Translations under genes and position numbers: made by a program
From: Candidatus Acidiferrales bacterium
GTDB lineage: Bacteria; Bacteroidota; Ignavibacteria; Kryptoniales; JAKASW01
Assembly (NCBI GenBank): GCA_035515795.1
Contig: DATJAY010000036.1
Span: 1-55,490 of the forward strand
Length of the DNA stretch: 55,490 nucleotides
Reading direction: 5' to 3'
Shown here: positions 34,373-43,767 of the stretch, piece by piece
Layout: every line of letters begins with the position of its first letter
How positions within the stretch are numbered: position 1 is the stretch's first letter
Notes under the pieces: model-generated
What the model saw: only the letters and a program-made list of their open reading frames with translations
What the model was told of the DNA's origin: nothing
Database searches by the model: none

Positions 34373-35326
34373 TCAGCTTACGGCAGGTTCGTCAATTGCA
34401 AACTTCTTTTTCAAGGGGTCAATTGAAACGAGCGTCCCAATCGGCAGAGTCAATTTCATAGGCAGGTGGCCGTAAGGGATGTTCGTCACGGATGCTCTTC
34501 CATCGGAAAGTAAATCTTTCCTGAATATTTCTTCCAGGGTTCGATGAGGCTTGTCAGGCTCCTCGGGAGCACAATTGGTAAACTGGCCGAGCGCAAAAGC
34601 CGAGACGCCTCGCAGGATCCCCGCAAGACGAAGCTGGGTTAACATTCTATCGATCGAATACGGCTCCTCCGAGACCTCCTCAAGGAGAAGCACGCCGCCG
34701 AAAAAGTCCGGGACATATTCGGTACCAAGGATCGATGTGATCAGAGATAAATTCCCGCCCAAGAGCCTTCCATGGGATTTCTTTTTCCCATGAAATGAAA
34801 GCCGATAATCTTTGTGGCTCTTTACGACGCCGGTTTTTTTATGGCTCGTAATCATTTCGAAGAACCTCTCCTCCGTAAACGAGTCGACTTTTTTGCCGAA
34901 CCCCACACCAAATTCAACTGCCATCATGGGACCGCTGAATGTTATCATGCCGGTTTTCTTGAAGATGGCAAGCTGCAATGCTGTGATATCAGAATATCCG
35001 ACAAGGATTTTGGGATTCTTCCGTATCGTTCCATAATCGATCCTGTCGAGTATGCGAGGTGTACCATAGCCGCCGCGCGAGCAGATGATCGCCTTCACGT
35101 TTCTATCGGAAAATGCCTGGTTTATGTCTTCAGCTCTTTCTTCGTCAGTGCCCGCGAGGTAGCCTTCTACGTTAAAGACGTTTTTGCTTATAGTTACCCT
35201 GTAACCCAATGACTCAAAATACTTCGCTCCACTATGCACCTTTTCCGATTCAAGAGGCGCACTCGCAGGAGAGATTATCGAAATGAGATCACCTTTCTTA
35301 AGTCGTGGTGGTTTGATTACGTTCAT
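34373..35326 (-). CDS. LD-carboxypeptidase (peptidase S66, LdcA/MccF-type)
   Basis: 317 residues from ATG 35326; the longer frame to 35374 adds a non-family extension. SPASAPLESEKVHSG opens the N domain, CSRGGYGTPRILDRIDY and VGYSDITALQLAI carry the serine nucleophile, LLLEEVSEEPYSIDRML the glutamate and NIPYGHLPMKLTLPIG the histidine of the S66 catalytic triad. The enzyme cuts the L,D-bond in peptidoglycan tetrapeptides in murein recycling, or related substrates (MccF). It is convergent with the HutI-like gene. Confidence 0.92.
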   Translation of the reverse strand: MNVIKPPRLKKGDLISIISPASAPLESEKVHSGAKYFESLGYRVTISKNVFNVEGYLAGTDEERAEDINQAFSDRNVKAIICSRGGYGTPRILDRIDYGTIRKNPKILVGYSDITALQLAIFKKTGMITFSGPMMAVEFGVGFGKKVDSFTEERFFEMITSHKKTGVVKSHKDYRLSFHGKKKSHGRLLGGNLSLITSILGTEYVPDFFGGVLLLEEVSEEPYSIDRMLTQLRLAGILRGVSAFALGQFTNCAPEEPDKPHRTLEEIFRKDLLSDGRASVTNIPYGHLPMKLTLPIGTLVSIDPLKKKFAIDEPAVS

Positions 35327-35455
35327 TCTATCAGCGCCTAAATGAAAATAACCTTGCGAGTGTTGAAAATGCAAATTTTGTTATGAAAAGGATTTTCAGC
35401 TTGAAGAATTAGGCCCGCAAAATTATATTATTGCACTAAAAAGACTTTCTTGATC

Positions 35456-35531
<76 letters not shown>

Positions 35532-35540
35532 AATTCGCGG

Positions 35541-35891
35541 GTTTTAGTCAGGGTGGTTGAGACGTAGTTGACTTTCTGCAGTGCATTATGGCACAAATGA
35601 CTTTCACGAACCTCTCCTACATTATGCTGTTAGACCATCAGCTTTCTAAGCCGGGGGTTGCATGTTCGAGTCACGCACGGCGCGCCGATTTTGATGGTTC
35701 ACGAAAGGCTGCGGTATTTTCTGGTTACGCTTTTATTCTTGCGATATTATAAGAGGATACAGAGGGGTCGGCCTTCCGCCAGCGGTTTGTACACGATCAC
35801 CAACTTATCATTGGTACATAGTATGGGGCGGGTCACAGTGACCAGTCGTTATGAAGCAGAGGATATCCGTTCCAACCATGTTGTTTCCACT
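35541..35891. other. Gene-poor start of the tRNA-Phe island
   Basis: About 350 bases. It holds a degenerate tRNA-Arg-like fragment (35621-35690) and short frames with no domain or ribosome site. A 100-residue frame at 35658-35960 overlaps that fragment and the end of the next minus-strand gene and is not accepted as a gene. Confidence 0.5.
35621..35690 (+). pseudogene. Degenerate tRNA-Arg (UCU)-like fragment
   Basis: TCAGCTTTCTAAGCCGG has an anticodon-loop-like TTTCTAA with TCT in the anticodon place, and GGGTTGCATGTTCGAGTCAC resembles the variable loop and T-arm of tRNA-Arg(TCT). The D-arm GCTGTTAGACC is weak, both stems have a mismatch, and no 5' acceptor strand pairs with the 3' end ACGGCGC. 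It is a remnant at best. Confidence 0.4.
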
Positions 35892-36431
35892 TCATTTTGG
35901 TTTGCGGCTTTGACGAGTCGATCCCTTCGGTTGAAGTCTTCCGACGGTATTCGTGAGTGAATCAAGCGTTGATGTGACTTTTGCTAATGCGGCTGACATT
36001 ACATTGATCGATGACATTAATCTCTTGTCGTCAATTGCAATGCTGTCGACCCTTCCAGACAATATCCGGACCTGTTCTGCTAAATCACCAATGTGTGAAC
36101 CTTGAGTTTCGATGATGCCCATTTTATCCTGAGAAAGGTGAAGTTCAAAACGAAGCTCACTGATCCACTTATCATACTTATCAGGGTACAGTGCGTCATT
36201 AAGTAATACTGTATCCGGAGCAAAGTCTTTTTCAAGCCTATCAATATCGGCACTGACCGCTCCACATTCCTGAACAGTTGCGGCCTTCTTGATTGATTCA
36301 CTTATGTCATTGCACTTTGACTCGAACGATTCTACAATTGAGTAGTCCAATTTGACTTGAGCCGTACCCATGGAAACAAAAGCAAACGTGACACCACAAA
36401 TAACGCTCAATGCACTCGCGAGATATCTCAT
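35892..36431 (-). CDS. Secreted coiled-coil protein of unknown function
   Basis: 179 residues. The signal peptide MRYLASALSVICGVTFAFVSMGTAQ is followed by helical, charged sequence. The second half (VRILSGRVDSIAIDD..., LAKVTSTLDSLTNTVGRLQ) has heptad-like hydrophobic spacing, suggesting a coiled coil. No family is recognised. The ATG overlaps the stop of the upstream lipoprotein gene (ATGA), so the two are coupled. Both are inside the tRNA-Phe island. Confidence 0.65.
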   Translation of the reverse strand: MRYLASALSVICGVTFAFVSMGTAQVKLDYSIVESFESKCNDISESIKKAATVQECGAVSADIDRLEKDFAPDTVLLNDALYPDKYDKWISELRFELHLSQDKMGIIETQGSHIGDLAEQVRILSGRVDSIAIDDKRLMSSINVMSAALAKVTSTLDSLTNTVGRLQPKGSTRQSRKPK

Positions 36432-36916
36432 TTCGTATTCTCCTTCTTGCCTCCATCTTTTGTAAGCATGATCGGTTTGTCGCGGCCGTCGACTAATTCA
36501 ATGAAAAGGGTCCTTTGATTAAATCCAGGAGACAAAAGCCCATCTTCTGAAACCGCTATTTTATTTTCGAGTACAAGACAACCCTCAGCCTGTCGGAACA
36601 CATATACGTTTTTGAACTGTGGCCCGGTAAGGTAATAATACCCTTGTACATCTCGAATGATATCGATCAAACGACCGCTGACATTGACGGAGTCATTTGT
36701 TTCTTCATACAGCAGGGGTTTGACATTGAAAGAAATGCGGTAACGATCTTCTTGTATCATACCACCCGCATCGACCTTAAGCTCATTTTCGATGGGCCAC
36801 GAAAAGTTCGCGGACTCAAGTGTCAGTGAAGAACACCCGGCCGCTAATAATGAAGACAGGCTAGTCACGAATACCACAACATGCCCTTTCAAGTAATTAT
36901 CCCATATTTGGATCAT
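36428..36916 (-). CDS. Lipoprotein of unknown function
   Basis: 162 residues from ATG 36916, chosen because AAAGGA lies upstream and the lipoprotein signal peptide (MIQIWDNYLKGHVVVFVTSLSSLLAAGC) then starts correctly; the frame to 37093 would bury it. The mature part is beta-rich (YRISFNVKPLLYEETNDSVNVSGRLIDIIRD). No family is recognised. First gene of a two-gene unit with the coiled-coil protein. Confidence 0.68.
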   Translation of the reverse strand: MIQIWDNYLKGHVVVFVTSLSSLLAAGCSSLTLESANFSWPIENELKVDAGGMIQEDRYRISFNVKPLLYEETNDSVNVSGRLIDIIRDVQGYYYLTGPQFKNVYVFRQAEGCLVLENKIAVSEDGLLSPGFNQRTLFIELVDGRDKPIMLTKDGGKKENTK

Positions 36917-37225
36917 ACTCGTTCCTTTGATTTTGTAGAACAAAAAGCTGTGATCTTGTAAAAGAAATGTAGGCAGTGTTAAAGAAGGATGCAAGTGAAA
37001 TTGAGAATCGGCCCCAAGATCAGGATGCCTTCCCCTAACAATGAGAAGACAATTGGCTTTTTCATGGTGATCTGCCCCCAATTGATGCACCAATGATAAG
37101 CTAGTGATTCTGTGTCGGTGAAAATATTAAATTAACACCGAATCACTTCTTGGGGGAATAGGTCAAAGATAAGAACAAGCATGTAGACTTGTGAAACATC
37201 TTATCAGTTTTGATCGTAATGTTGA

Positions 37226-37834
37226 ATGAATAACGTGAAGAGAATCTTGGCTTTTGTGATTACGGCGTTCATGCATTTATCAATGTCGCCTGCAACTGGT
37301 CAGATGGCAGCGCCACCGGCCGCAATTTCAACGCAGAGCAAGAATGAAGCAGTGGCCATGCGGGTGTTTGAAGAGATACTTAATCAAGGAAAATTCGGCG
37401 TTGCAGATGAAATTTATGCAAAGGATTTCGTCAATCACGGGCTGCACAGGGTTGCTGGATTGGAAGAGGATCAGGCGGCAGCTCGCTGGGAGAAGAAGGC
37501 TGTGCCTGATCTTACAATGACGGTGGATCTGATTTATGCGGATAGTGATCTGGTCACGGTCGTGTGGACAGCGCGGGGCACGAACACCGCTGCTGCAGAC
37601 GGAATACCTGCGACAGGTGCAAAACTCGAATTACGAGGTATCACAGTGTGGCGTATTGTCGATGGGAAAATTCGTGAAGAATGGACTTCATACGATCGAT
37701 TACGAATCATAAATCAAGTGGTGTCGCACTTGAAGTGGCTCCTGATAGGTGTTCTTCTTGCGTTACCAATTCTGATTTTCATAACCGTCAGATTCATCCG
37801 AAGCAAGCGGCTTGCCCGTGGTCTTCAAGTCTGA
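37226..37834 (+). CDS. SnoaL-like protein with signal peptide and C-terminal membrane helix
   Basis: 202 residues. Signal peptide to about residue 25 (ending SPATGQ), then a SnoaL-like alpha+beta domain (residues 42-155): VFEEILNQGKFGVADEIYAKDFVNHG, LTMTVDLIYADSDLVTVVWTARGTN, GITVWRIVDGKIREEWTSYD. The last 45 residues contain a membrane helix (LLIGVLLALPILIFITVRFI) and a basic tail. SnoaL-fold proteins include polyketide cyclases and many uncharacterised proteins; an exported, membrane-anchored form is unusual. It lies inside the tRNA-Phe island, on the opposite strand to the other island genes. Confidence 0.75.
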   Translation: MNNVKRILAFVITAFMHLSMSPATGQMAAPPAAISTQSKNEAVAMRVFEEILNQGKFGVADEIYAKDFVNHGLHRVAGLEEDQAAARWEKKAVPDLTMTVDLIYADSDLVTVVWTARGTNTAAADGIPATGAKLELRGITVWRIVDGKIREEWTSYDRLRIINQVVSHLKWLLIGVLLALPILIFITVRFIRSKRLARGLQV

Positions 37835-37908
37835 TCCTTCGTCTCCTGATTTACTATTCTAGGGTCCGGCACTTTTTTCGTAGACATGCCACCTTCTTAG
37901 GCGAGGAA

Positions 37909-37937
37909 AATTCTGCCCCTGTCCGCCAAATTCGCGG
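37909..37937 (+). repeat. Right att-like repeat, partial copy of the tRNA-Phe 3' end
   Basis: AATTCTGCCCCTGTCCGCCA plus AATTCGCGG, 27 of 29 bases identical to 35512-35540. There is no tRNA 5' part here, so it is a displaced copy of the tRNA end. Confidence 0.75.
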
Positions 37938-38201
37938 TAATCGGTCTTTTCGCTGCCAGACCCTGAATCATTTGATATCCTTTTTGACAAGACACTCAAC
38001 TCCATTTCATCTTGGTCACACTTCTTTCGGCGTTTGGGCAAATATTTTACTTCTTGTACGATCACCGGTGACGTTTTGGTTACTCGTGTATAATGTAGAG
38101 CAGAGTGATCCCCGCCGTGGTAATGATTTGGTGACCAGAATAAAAAGTCCCGCCATGAGTTCGTATGGCAGGACTTAGATGAAAAACTATAAGCTGATAC
38201 C
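37938..38201. other. Intergenic region downstream of the island
   Basis: About 260 bases. No gene was seen. It contains the minus-strand terminator of the polysaccharide-use block at 38140-38176. Confidence 0.5.
38140..38176 (-). terminator. Rho-independent terminator of the secreted-protein block
   Basis: On the minus strand AAGTCCTGCCAT, an 8-base loop, then ATGGCGGGACTT followed by TTTATTC. The 12-base-pair stem has one mismatch. It lies 25 bases after the stop of the beta-propeller gene and closes a run of eight minus-strand genes. Confidence 0.85.
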
Positions 38202-39500
38202 TTACTTCATCAGCAGCATCTTCCTTGTCGAAATGTAAGTCCCACATCTCAACTGATAAAAATACATTCCGCTTGCAACTCGTGTGCCTTCGAAAGTAAC
38301 CTTGTATTGCCCGACGGTCTGATTTGCGCTGACGAGAGTCCGGACCTCGCGTCCTAACGCGTCGTACACCGTCAGGGTCACCATCCCATCGGCCGGAACA
38401 GTATAGCTAATGACTGTGGTCGGATTAAATGGGTTAGGATAATTCTGGGAAAGGGAAAACTTACCGGGCATCGCTTGTTGGGATTTCTTCCTGATGTCCG
38501 TCACTTTCGCCATCATCGCGCTAATTGGCAAACTCCAAATCTCTCCGTTCGACGAACCGGCAAATAGCTTGGAGCCGTTTTCCACAAAGCAATAAATGTA
38601 TCCGTCAGTTAATCCTGTATCGATCGCGGTCCAAGATGTACCGTTATCCAAAGAGACAAAAACTCCCTGCCCTGACGTGCCAACAAACAGATCAGGATTA
38701 AGAATAACAAAGGTGTTAATGTACGTCGTCGTCAATCCCGAGTCTCTCAAACTCCAACTGAATCCGTCGTCATTGCTAAAGTACACCCCTTCCGTATTCC
38801 CCATGTAGACATTTGGACTATCGACCAGAATGTTGTAAACAAACAAATTATTTATTCCTAGATTGCTCTGAGTCCAGCTCTGACCATAATCATCCGAATA
38901 AAAGATTCCGTCCCCCCATGTCCCTGCAAAAATCCGTTTCCCATCAGATGCAATCGTGCGGACATATGAATTTGTCAACCCGTTATTGGCCTCGACCCAG
39001 GAGTCTCCGCTGTCCGACGACATGTAGATGCCGCCTCCCCATGTTCCTGCAAATACGACCGAGTCAATCCTGGCAAAGGTATAAATATTCGTGTCCGCCA
39101 GAGAACTGTCGGCTTTCTTCCAGTTTGTACCCTGATCCGTTGAAATGTAAACGCCGCTTCCCGACCCGTGCATTCCGTAAGTGGCGTTAGCAATGTTCCC
39201 ATAGCATCCGACATACAACATACCGCCTGTCGCAAGGATCGAAGTGATGTCGGAGGTTGTCAATCCGGAATCTATACAAACCCAAGTGTTCCCGTTGTCG
39301 CTGGACTTGTAGACATTACCGCCGAGAGTCCCTGCAAAAACGTTCATGCTGTCTGTAGCCAGACAACTCACTCGACCTGGCAGGGCGCCATGGCCGTAAG
39401 GTGGATCAGGGAGCACTGTCTTTGTCCATTGTGCGAACACAGTCCGGGGAAAAAATGACGCGACACACAAAAGAATCGAAAGGAAAAAATACTTTTTCAT
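38202..39500 (-). CDS. Secreted beta-propeller (BNR/Ycf48-like) protein with T9SS sorting domain
   Basis: 432 residues from ATG 39500 (signal peptide MKKYFFLSILLCVASFFPRTVFAQ). Six to seven similar repeats of about 45 residues follow, each with an S-x-D-x-G-x-T/S-W turn (for example SSDNGNTWVCIDSGL, STDQGTNWKKADSSL, SSDSGDSWVEANNGL), the Asp-box pattern of sialidase and photosystem-assembly propellers. The C-terminal 85 residues are a type A T9SS domain starting LSQNYPNPFNPTT and ending STRKMLLMK, so it should be exported to the surface and processed by the type IX system. No catalytic sialidase residues were seen. It is last in the gene block. Confidence 0.88.
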   Translation of the reverse strand: MKKYFFLSILLCVASFFPRTVFAQWTKTVLPDPPYGHGALPGRVSCLATDSMNVFAGTLGGNVYKSSDNGNTWVCIDSGLTTSDITSILATGGMLYVGCYGNIANATYGMHGSGSGVYISTDQGTNWKKADSSLADTNIYTFARIDSVVFAGTWGGGIYMSSDSGDSWVEANNGLTNSYVRTIASDGKRIFAGTWGDGIFYSDDYGQSWTQSNLGINNLFVYNILVDSPNVYMGNTEGVYFSNDDGFSWSLRDSGLTTTYINTFVILNPDLFVGTSGQGVFVSLDNGTSWTAIDTGLTDGYIYCFVENGSKLFAGSSNGEIWSLPISAMMAKVTDIRKKSQQAMPGKFSLSQNYPNPFNPTTVISYTVPADGMVTLTVYDALGREVRTLVSANQTVGQYKVTFEGTRVASGMYFYQLRCGTYISTRKMLLMK

Positions 39501-39555
39501 TTCATCATCCAAGTTTCTTTTGATACGATTGTAAACATCTCATATCACCGTTCAG

Positions 39556-40596
39556 TCAAAAGCTGATCCCGAGACTAAATTGCTGCACATATGTCAGCCT
39601 GCCGAAATCTTGATAAGCATAGTCAAAGGAAAACGCAACATTACCCATGAGGGCGTGTTTTAAACCGAAGCCAAGTGTAAACGATTCTTCGGAATCTCTC
39701 AGAAAAAGGGACTTGTATCCGCCTCTGATCGCAATCAGATTGTCAAAAACATATTCAGCCCCGACATTCACGCTCTCATAATTGTCGTTCGGATGGATCG
39801 CATCAACATCCAGTGTCAATTGATGCATATCAGTGGAGATGGGACTGTACGCCAGACCAACTCGAAAATTCAGCGGAAGCGACCACGCATCTGTCCCGAG
39901 GTAAGCGGGGATCTTGCCGTTATTTCCGGTCGTATTAACATCAGGATCATAAGTAACCAAAAGGGATTGACCTTGCATTTGCATTTTCGTCCCAAAATTC
40001 GATATAGACATTCCCAGTACGATTCCATCAAAAGGTGTTTTGTAAAGGATCCCCAGATCCATTGCAAAGCCGGTCGCGCTTGCCTCCCAGATGGATTGGT
40101 AGATAATTTTGGGATTGAATCCTATGGCAAAGTTGTCGGTAAGGTTTATCGCATAGCCCAGACTAAAGGCGATGTCCGTAGCCGTAAACAATTGCCCTGT
40201 GCCATTCGGATTATCGACGGTGGTGACTTTCATGTCACCGTAATCCGACGCGATAAAACTAAACCCCGCAGTTCCCATTCCACCCAGGTTATAAGAAGCC
40301 GCGAGATAGTTGTAGGCAACGCTTGCCAACCAGTTCGTATGGTCGAAGATGACGTCGATGCCATCCATTTTCGCCAATCCTGCCGGGTTCCAATAGAATG
40401 CACTCAAGTCGTTGTCGACCGCAACAAACGCGCCACCCATAGAAGCGGCTCTTGCACCTTGACCAATCTCAAGAAACGAAGCGGCAGTGGTTCCTCTTTT
40501 TGAAACGTTTGAAATGAAATCACTCTGGCAAAAAGCAGTCGAAGAAATCAGGATTACCATCAACAATTCAACCGTCTTTACAATTTTCATCTTCAT
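39556..40596 (-). CDS. PorV/PorQ-family outer-membrane protein
   Basis: 346 residues. Signal peptide (to STAFCQ), then TAASFLEIGQGARAASMGGAFVAVDNDLSAFYWNPAGLA, the hallmark opening of the PorV/PorQ (UPF0164, FadL-like barrel) family, followed by beta-barrel strands to a terminal FSLGISF. PorV is the outer-membrane shuttle that carries T9SS substrates to the sortase; PorQ is a related factor. It stands among several T9SS-tagged proteins, so a role in their delivery is likely; which member it is cannot be told from sequence. Confidence 0.85.
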   Translation of the reverse strand: MKMKIVKTVELLMVILISSTAFCQSDFISNVSKRGTTAASFLEIGQGARAASMGGAFVAVDNDLSAFYWNPAGLAKMDGIDVIFDHTNWLASVAYNYLAASYNLGGMGTAGFSFIASDYGDMKVTTVDNPNGTGQLFTATDIAFSLGYAINLTDNFAIGFNPKIIYQSIWEASATGFAMDLGILYKTPFDGIVLGMSISNFGTKMQMQGQSLLVTYDPDVNTTGNNGKIPAYLGTDAWSLPLNFRVGLAYSPISTDMHQLTLDVDAIHPNDNYESVNVGAEYVFDNLIAIRGGYKSLFLRDSEESFTLGFGLKHALMGNVAFSFDYAYQDFGRLTYVQQFSLGISF

Positions 40597-40602
40597 TCTC
40601 CG

Positions 40603-43600
40603 CTATTTTATGATGGCAAATTTGCCGATGTAATTGCCAATTCCGGGTGCATCCACATGAAAGAGATACACACCATAGGCGATATCCATTCCATCGTCGG
40701 AGACTAAGTCCCACGTCGTCGCGCCGCCATTGTTCAAGTTTGAATCATCTTTGCGTAGAGTCTTCACCAGCGCACCCGCAATCGTATATATCCTGATTGT
40801 GCATTTTGCCGGAAGATTTATGAAGCTTATCTGTCGTGTGCCGCGGCCGGTAGGATAAAGGGATCTCGGTTCCCAGGGGGCCGCTGCGATGTAAGGATTC
40901 GGGACGACGGAGATGTTGGACAGCGACTTGTTGGCCACAGTGTTATTTACCGACATCGCCTTTGTCGTGAAACTAAAATAGTCGCCGTTGGCAAAGGGCC
41001 TCTTCGTATGAATCATGAACTTGTCTCCCGCCTGAGGATAAACTGGAGCAATCGCGGGATTCATGGGTCCCTGATAATGGATTTCCCAAGTTCGTACCGT
41101 GGTGCTTGGCGCCTCGAGCTGTGTCATGATTATGTCGTCTCCGAGAGTCAGCGAGTGTGAACCGTCATTATCAATTATAATGGTCGCAACTTTCTGGCCA
41201 CTGCTCAGATCCGTGATCAGGTAATTGACCGGAATATTTACGGTCGATGATTTAACCGTGTCGACCGGGTGGTCGTAAAACTCGATCTGATAATCCGTAG
41301 GCCACGCAACGCCACCGCTGGGATATCTGATAACGGCAAGGTTTAAATTGCTCTTGCTGCCATACCACCCGGTTGATGAATCGTTCACCGAAACCATGAC
41401 GTCGTTGTTGAAAGAAAAAACCATTCCGTCGAAAGGAGCGCTGTAGACGGTGCTGCCAAAGACTGTCGCATCGACATTTCTCTGCAGAGTATCTACCATG
41501 CCGCTGTCGCTTCTGGTAATAAGATATGACGTCGTCGTATAGTTCGGAACCGTTCCCTGCGCAGTGTAAATGATCTGGTATTGGGCCCCATCGTATATCG
41601 CGCCTGGATTCAAAACCTGCACACTAATCGAGCCTGTTCCCAGGCCATTGGCGACCCTATCCAGGTTCCCAACCACCTGAGGCGGAACGTATCCCGCGAC
41701 TGGCGCATTCGGAGTAACCACAGCACAATTCTGGTCCACAAAAGTTATGTTGCCCGAATAATCCTGCGTGATGATCTTCGAGCACTCAGTAGGCTGCAAA
41801 CCAGTAGGTACTCCATTGACTACGTCATAGGCTGAATCACCGATTGAATAAGAGCACACCGCGTAAAAGTAAGTTCTCCCATTCTCGACTGTAGTATCCA
41901 CATATGAGTGCTGTAAACCACTGTTGCTGCCTCTCCAGAAACGCGCGCCATTTATTCCGACCGGATCGGGGCCGTATAATGAATCTACTAGATCAAATTG
42001 GGCAATCGGTTTGTAATAGGTCGGTTCACCTTGAGAGTCTGTTATCAACTTATCATCTTCGAATTGGGGTTCTTCGCTTCTATATACAGTATATCCTTCA
42101 AAAGCTTTTCTATAACCTTGCCGCGGGTCGTTGTTCTGATCGCCGAGAAACTGATCCCTGAATTGTTCGGCAATATTATCCCAATACAAATAGACTCTCC
42201 TGTCTCCTGCGACGGCATGCACAGTTGGCTTATAAGGCGGCTTGGTGAAATTGTAATTTGCATTATAGATTGCTTGAACAGTCCGTTTATGAAACAGCAG
42301 TTGATCGAGGTCGTTCCCCATAATCAATGCTATGGAGAATCTTTCTCTCAGACCCTTTCCGAGAATGAATGGACCAGAAGCAAAGACCATCTGAATATTG
42401 GTGTTTGCTACTGTAGTATCCACGAAACCATTATTCATAGACTTCCACATCACATTGTCATTCTTCGGCCACATACCGTTCGCTGATTTATCCGCAAGAG
42501 TTCCCAGAGTTACCGACGTCAGTCCAATCTGGTCAGATTCGTCTTTGTCCGTAGCGTCGAAGTGCGGCTCGCCGTGCGTGGGTAGTCCATCACCTTCTCC
42601 AACATCGGGACCTGTATAACCGGGATCCCACGGACCCAATCCATCGGCACCAACATCATCATTCAGGGGTTCATCCGAGTCCCATGTCCCGTTTCCGTTT
42701 AGATCAGTGTATGGCACCCAATTATGATTGTTGTCGATGTTATCGTCTCTTCGCTCATCGATCATGCCATCATGGTCATTGTCCACACCGTCGAAAGGAT
42801 TCCCCGGACTCTCGAGATAAGCAAATCCCAAGTAGCCGGTTTTGTAGTTACCGGGATTTCCTATGCCCGATGGGGCCCACGTGTATGCTATATTTAACAA
42901 GGTGTTATAATAAGCGCTGTTTGCCGGCTCGGTCGAATTTGCTCCTCCTACACCTGGATCGGCATAAAAACCAAACGCAGTGCTGTCATAAGTATGATCT
43001 GATATGTTGACGATGTCATAATGCCAGAAGATGACGTCCTCTGCCAAGACATGGGACCACTGGAAACCACGCACTTCTACGCGCAAGCCCAAACCGCCTC
43101 TCTCGGAATCGCTTGCTACAGGATAATAATTGAACGGAGGTAATGTAAATTTTTTGTCCTGGGCGTCATCCATGACAAAGAACGTTTCGAAATCCGCATT
43201 GGAAACACCTTTGCCAAAATAACCATACCACTTTCCATTCCACGATGGGTCCAGCCCAAGCGCCGCCGGCCAAATGGACGGCAATGAGTTATTGTAGTTG
43301 CCGTTGGCATCTACAGCCGGGCTTGTGCCGCTTGGATTTGCATAGCCCGGTACAGGTTCCAATCCCCACGGCGTACCTGTGACAGGATCCTGACTGTATT
43401 CTTCCCTGTAAGCCGAGACGAGTGGCGTAATCCTCTGACCAGCGGGAGTTGTAACTCTAGCACCAATGAGTACGGCGGTTCCATCTAAATAGTTATGACC
43501 GGTGCCGGCCGGCCATTCGATCGATGGAGCAAATTCCCAATATCCAATTTCGCCATAATTATAGTACAACGTGTTTATTCTGTTTCCCACCATTATCCCC

Positions 43601-43743
43601 TGTCTTCGATATCGATAATTCCCCAATGAATCGGCGCGATAAAGCGGCACACGCGGATCCTCCTGTCCGATATCAATCTGTGCAGCAGCAAAATCGGTAA
43701 ATGCTCCAACCAAGAGCAGTGCGGTTAACAATCTAGACTTCAT
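40603..43743 (-). CDS. Large secreted protein with Fn3-like and FlgD-like C-terminal domains
   Basis: 1,046 residues from ATG 43743 (GGGAGAAC upstream; signal peptide MKSRLLTALLLVGAFTDFAAAQ). The N-terminal 450 residues have no recognised fold but contain calcium-binding-like D-x-D-x-D-G loops (DGVDNDHDGMIDERRDDNID; DLNGNGTWDSDE). Around residues 500-680 is an Fn3-like region (VYLYWDNIAE ... YFYAVCSYSIGDSAYDVVNG). The last 100 residues (ISVVPNPYIAAAPWEPR ... YGVYLFHVDAPG) are a FlgD-like Ig fold related to T9SS sorting domains. Proteins of this layout commonly follow a TonB receptor in this lineage. Their role is unknown, probably surface or cell-envelope associated. Confidence 0.75.
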   Translation of the reverse strand: MKSRLLTALLLVGAFTDFAAAQIDIGQEDPRVPLYRADSLGNYRYRRQGIMVGNRINTLYYNYGEIGYWEFAPSIEWPAGTGHNYLDGTAVLIGARVTTPAGQRITPLVSAYREEYSQDPVTGTPWGLEPVPGYANPSGTSPAVDANGNYNNSLPSIWPAALGLDPSWNGKWYGYFGKGVSNADFETFFVMDDAQDKKFTLPPFNYYPVASDSERGGLGLRVEVRGFQWSHVLAEDVIFWHYDIVNISDHTYDSTAFGFYADPGVGGANSTEPANSAYYNTLLNIAYTWAPSGIGNPGNYKTGYLGFAYLESPGNPFDGVDNDHDGMIDERRDDNIDNNHNWVPYTDLNGNGTWDSDEPLNDDVGADGLGPWDPGYTGPDVGEGDGLPTHGEPHFDATDKDESDQIGLTSVTLGTLADKSANGMWPKNDNVMWKSMNNGFVDTTVANTNIQMVFASGPFILGKGLRERFSIALIMGNDLDQLLFHKRTVQAIYNANYNFTKPPYKPTVHAVAGDRRVYLYWDNIAEQFRDQFLGDQNNDPRQGYRKAFEGYTVYRSEEPQFEDDKLITDSQGEPTYYKPIAQFDLVDSLYGPDPVGINGARFWRGSNSGLQHSYVDTTVENGRTYFYAVCSYSIGDSAYDVVNGVPTGLQPTECSKIITQDYSGNITFVDQNCAVVTPNAPVAGYVPPQVVGNLDRVANGLGTGSISVQVLNPGAIYDGAQYQIIYTAQGTVPNYTTTSYLITRSDSGMVDTLQRNVDATVFGSTVYSAPFDGMVFSFNNDVMVSVNDSSTGWYGSKSNLNLAVIRYPSGGVAWPTDYQIEFYDHPVDTVKSSTVNIPVNYLITDLSSGQKVATIIIDNDGSHSLTLGDDIIMTQLEAPSTTVRTWEIHYQGPMNPAIAPVYPQAGDKFMIHTKRPFANGDYFSFTTKAMSVNNTVANKSLSNISVVPNPYIAAAPWEPRSLYPTGRGTRQISFINLPAKCTIRIYTIAGALVKTLRKDDSNLNNGGATTWDLVSDDGMDIAYGVYLFHVDAPGIGNYIGKFAIIK

Positions 43744-43767
43744 TCTATGTTCTCCCAATCGATTTGT

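Noticed and set aside
35658-35960. 100-residue plus-strand frame in the tRNA-Phe island
   Set aside because: Overlaps the tRNA-like fragment and the end of a better-supported minus-strand gene; no ribosome site or recognisable domain.
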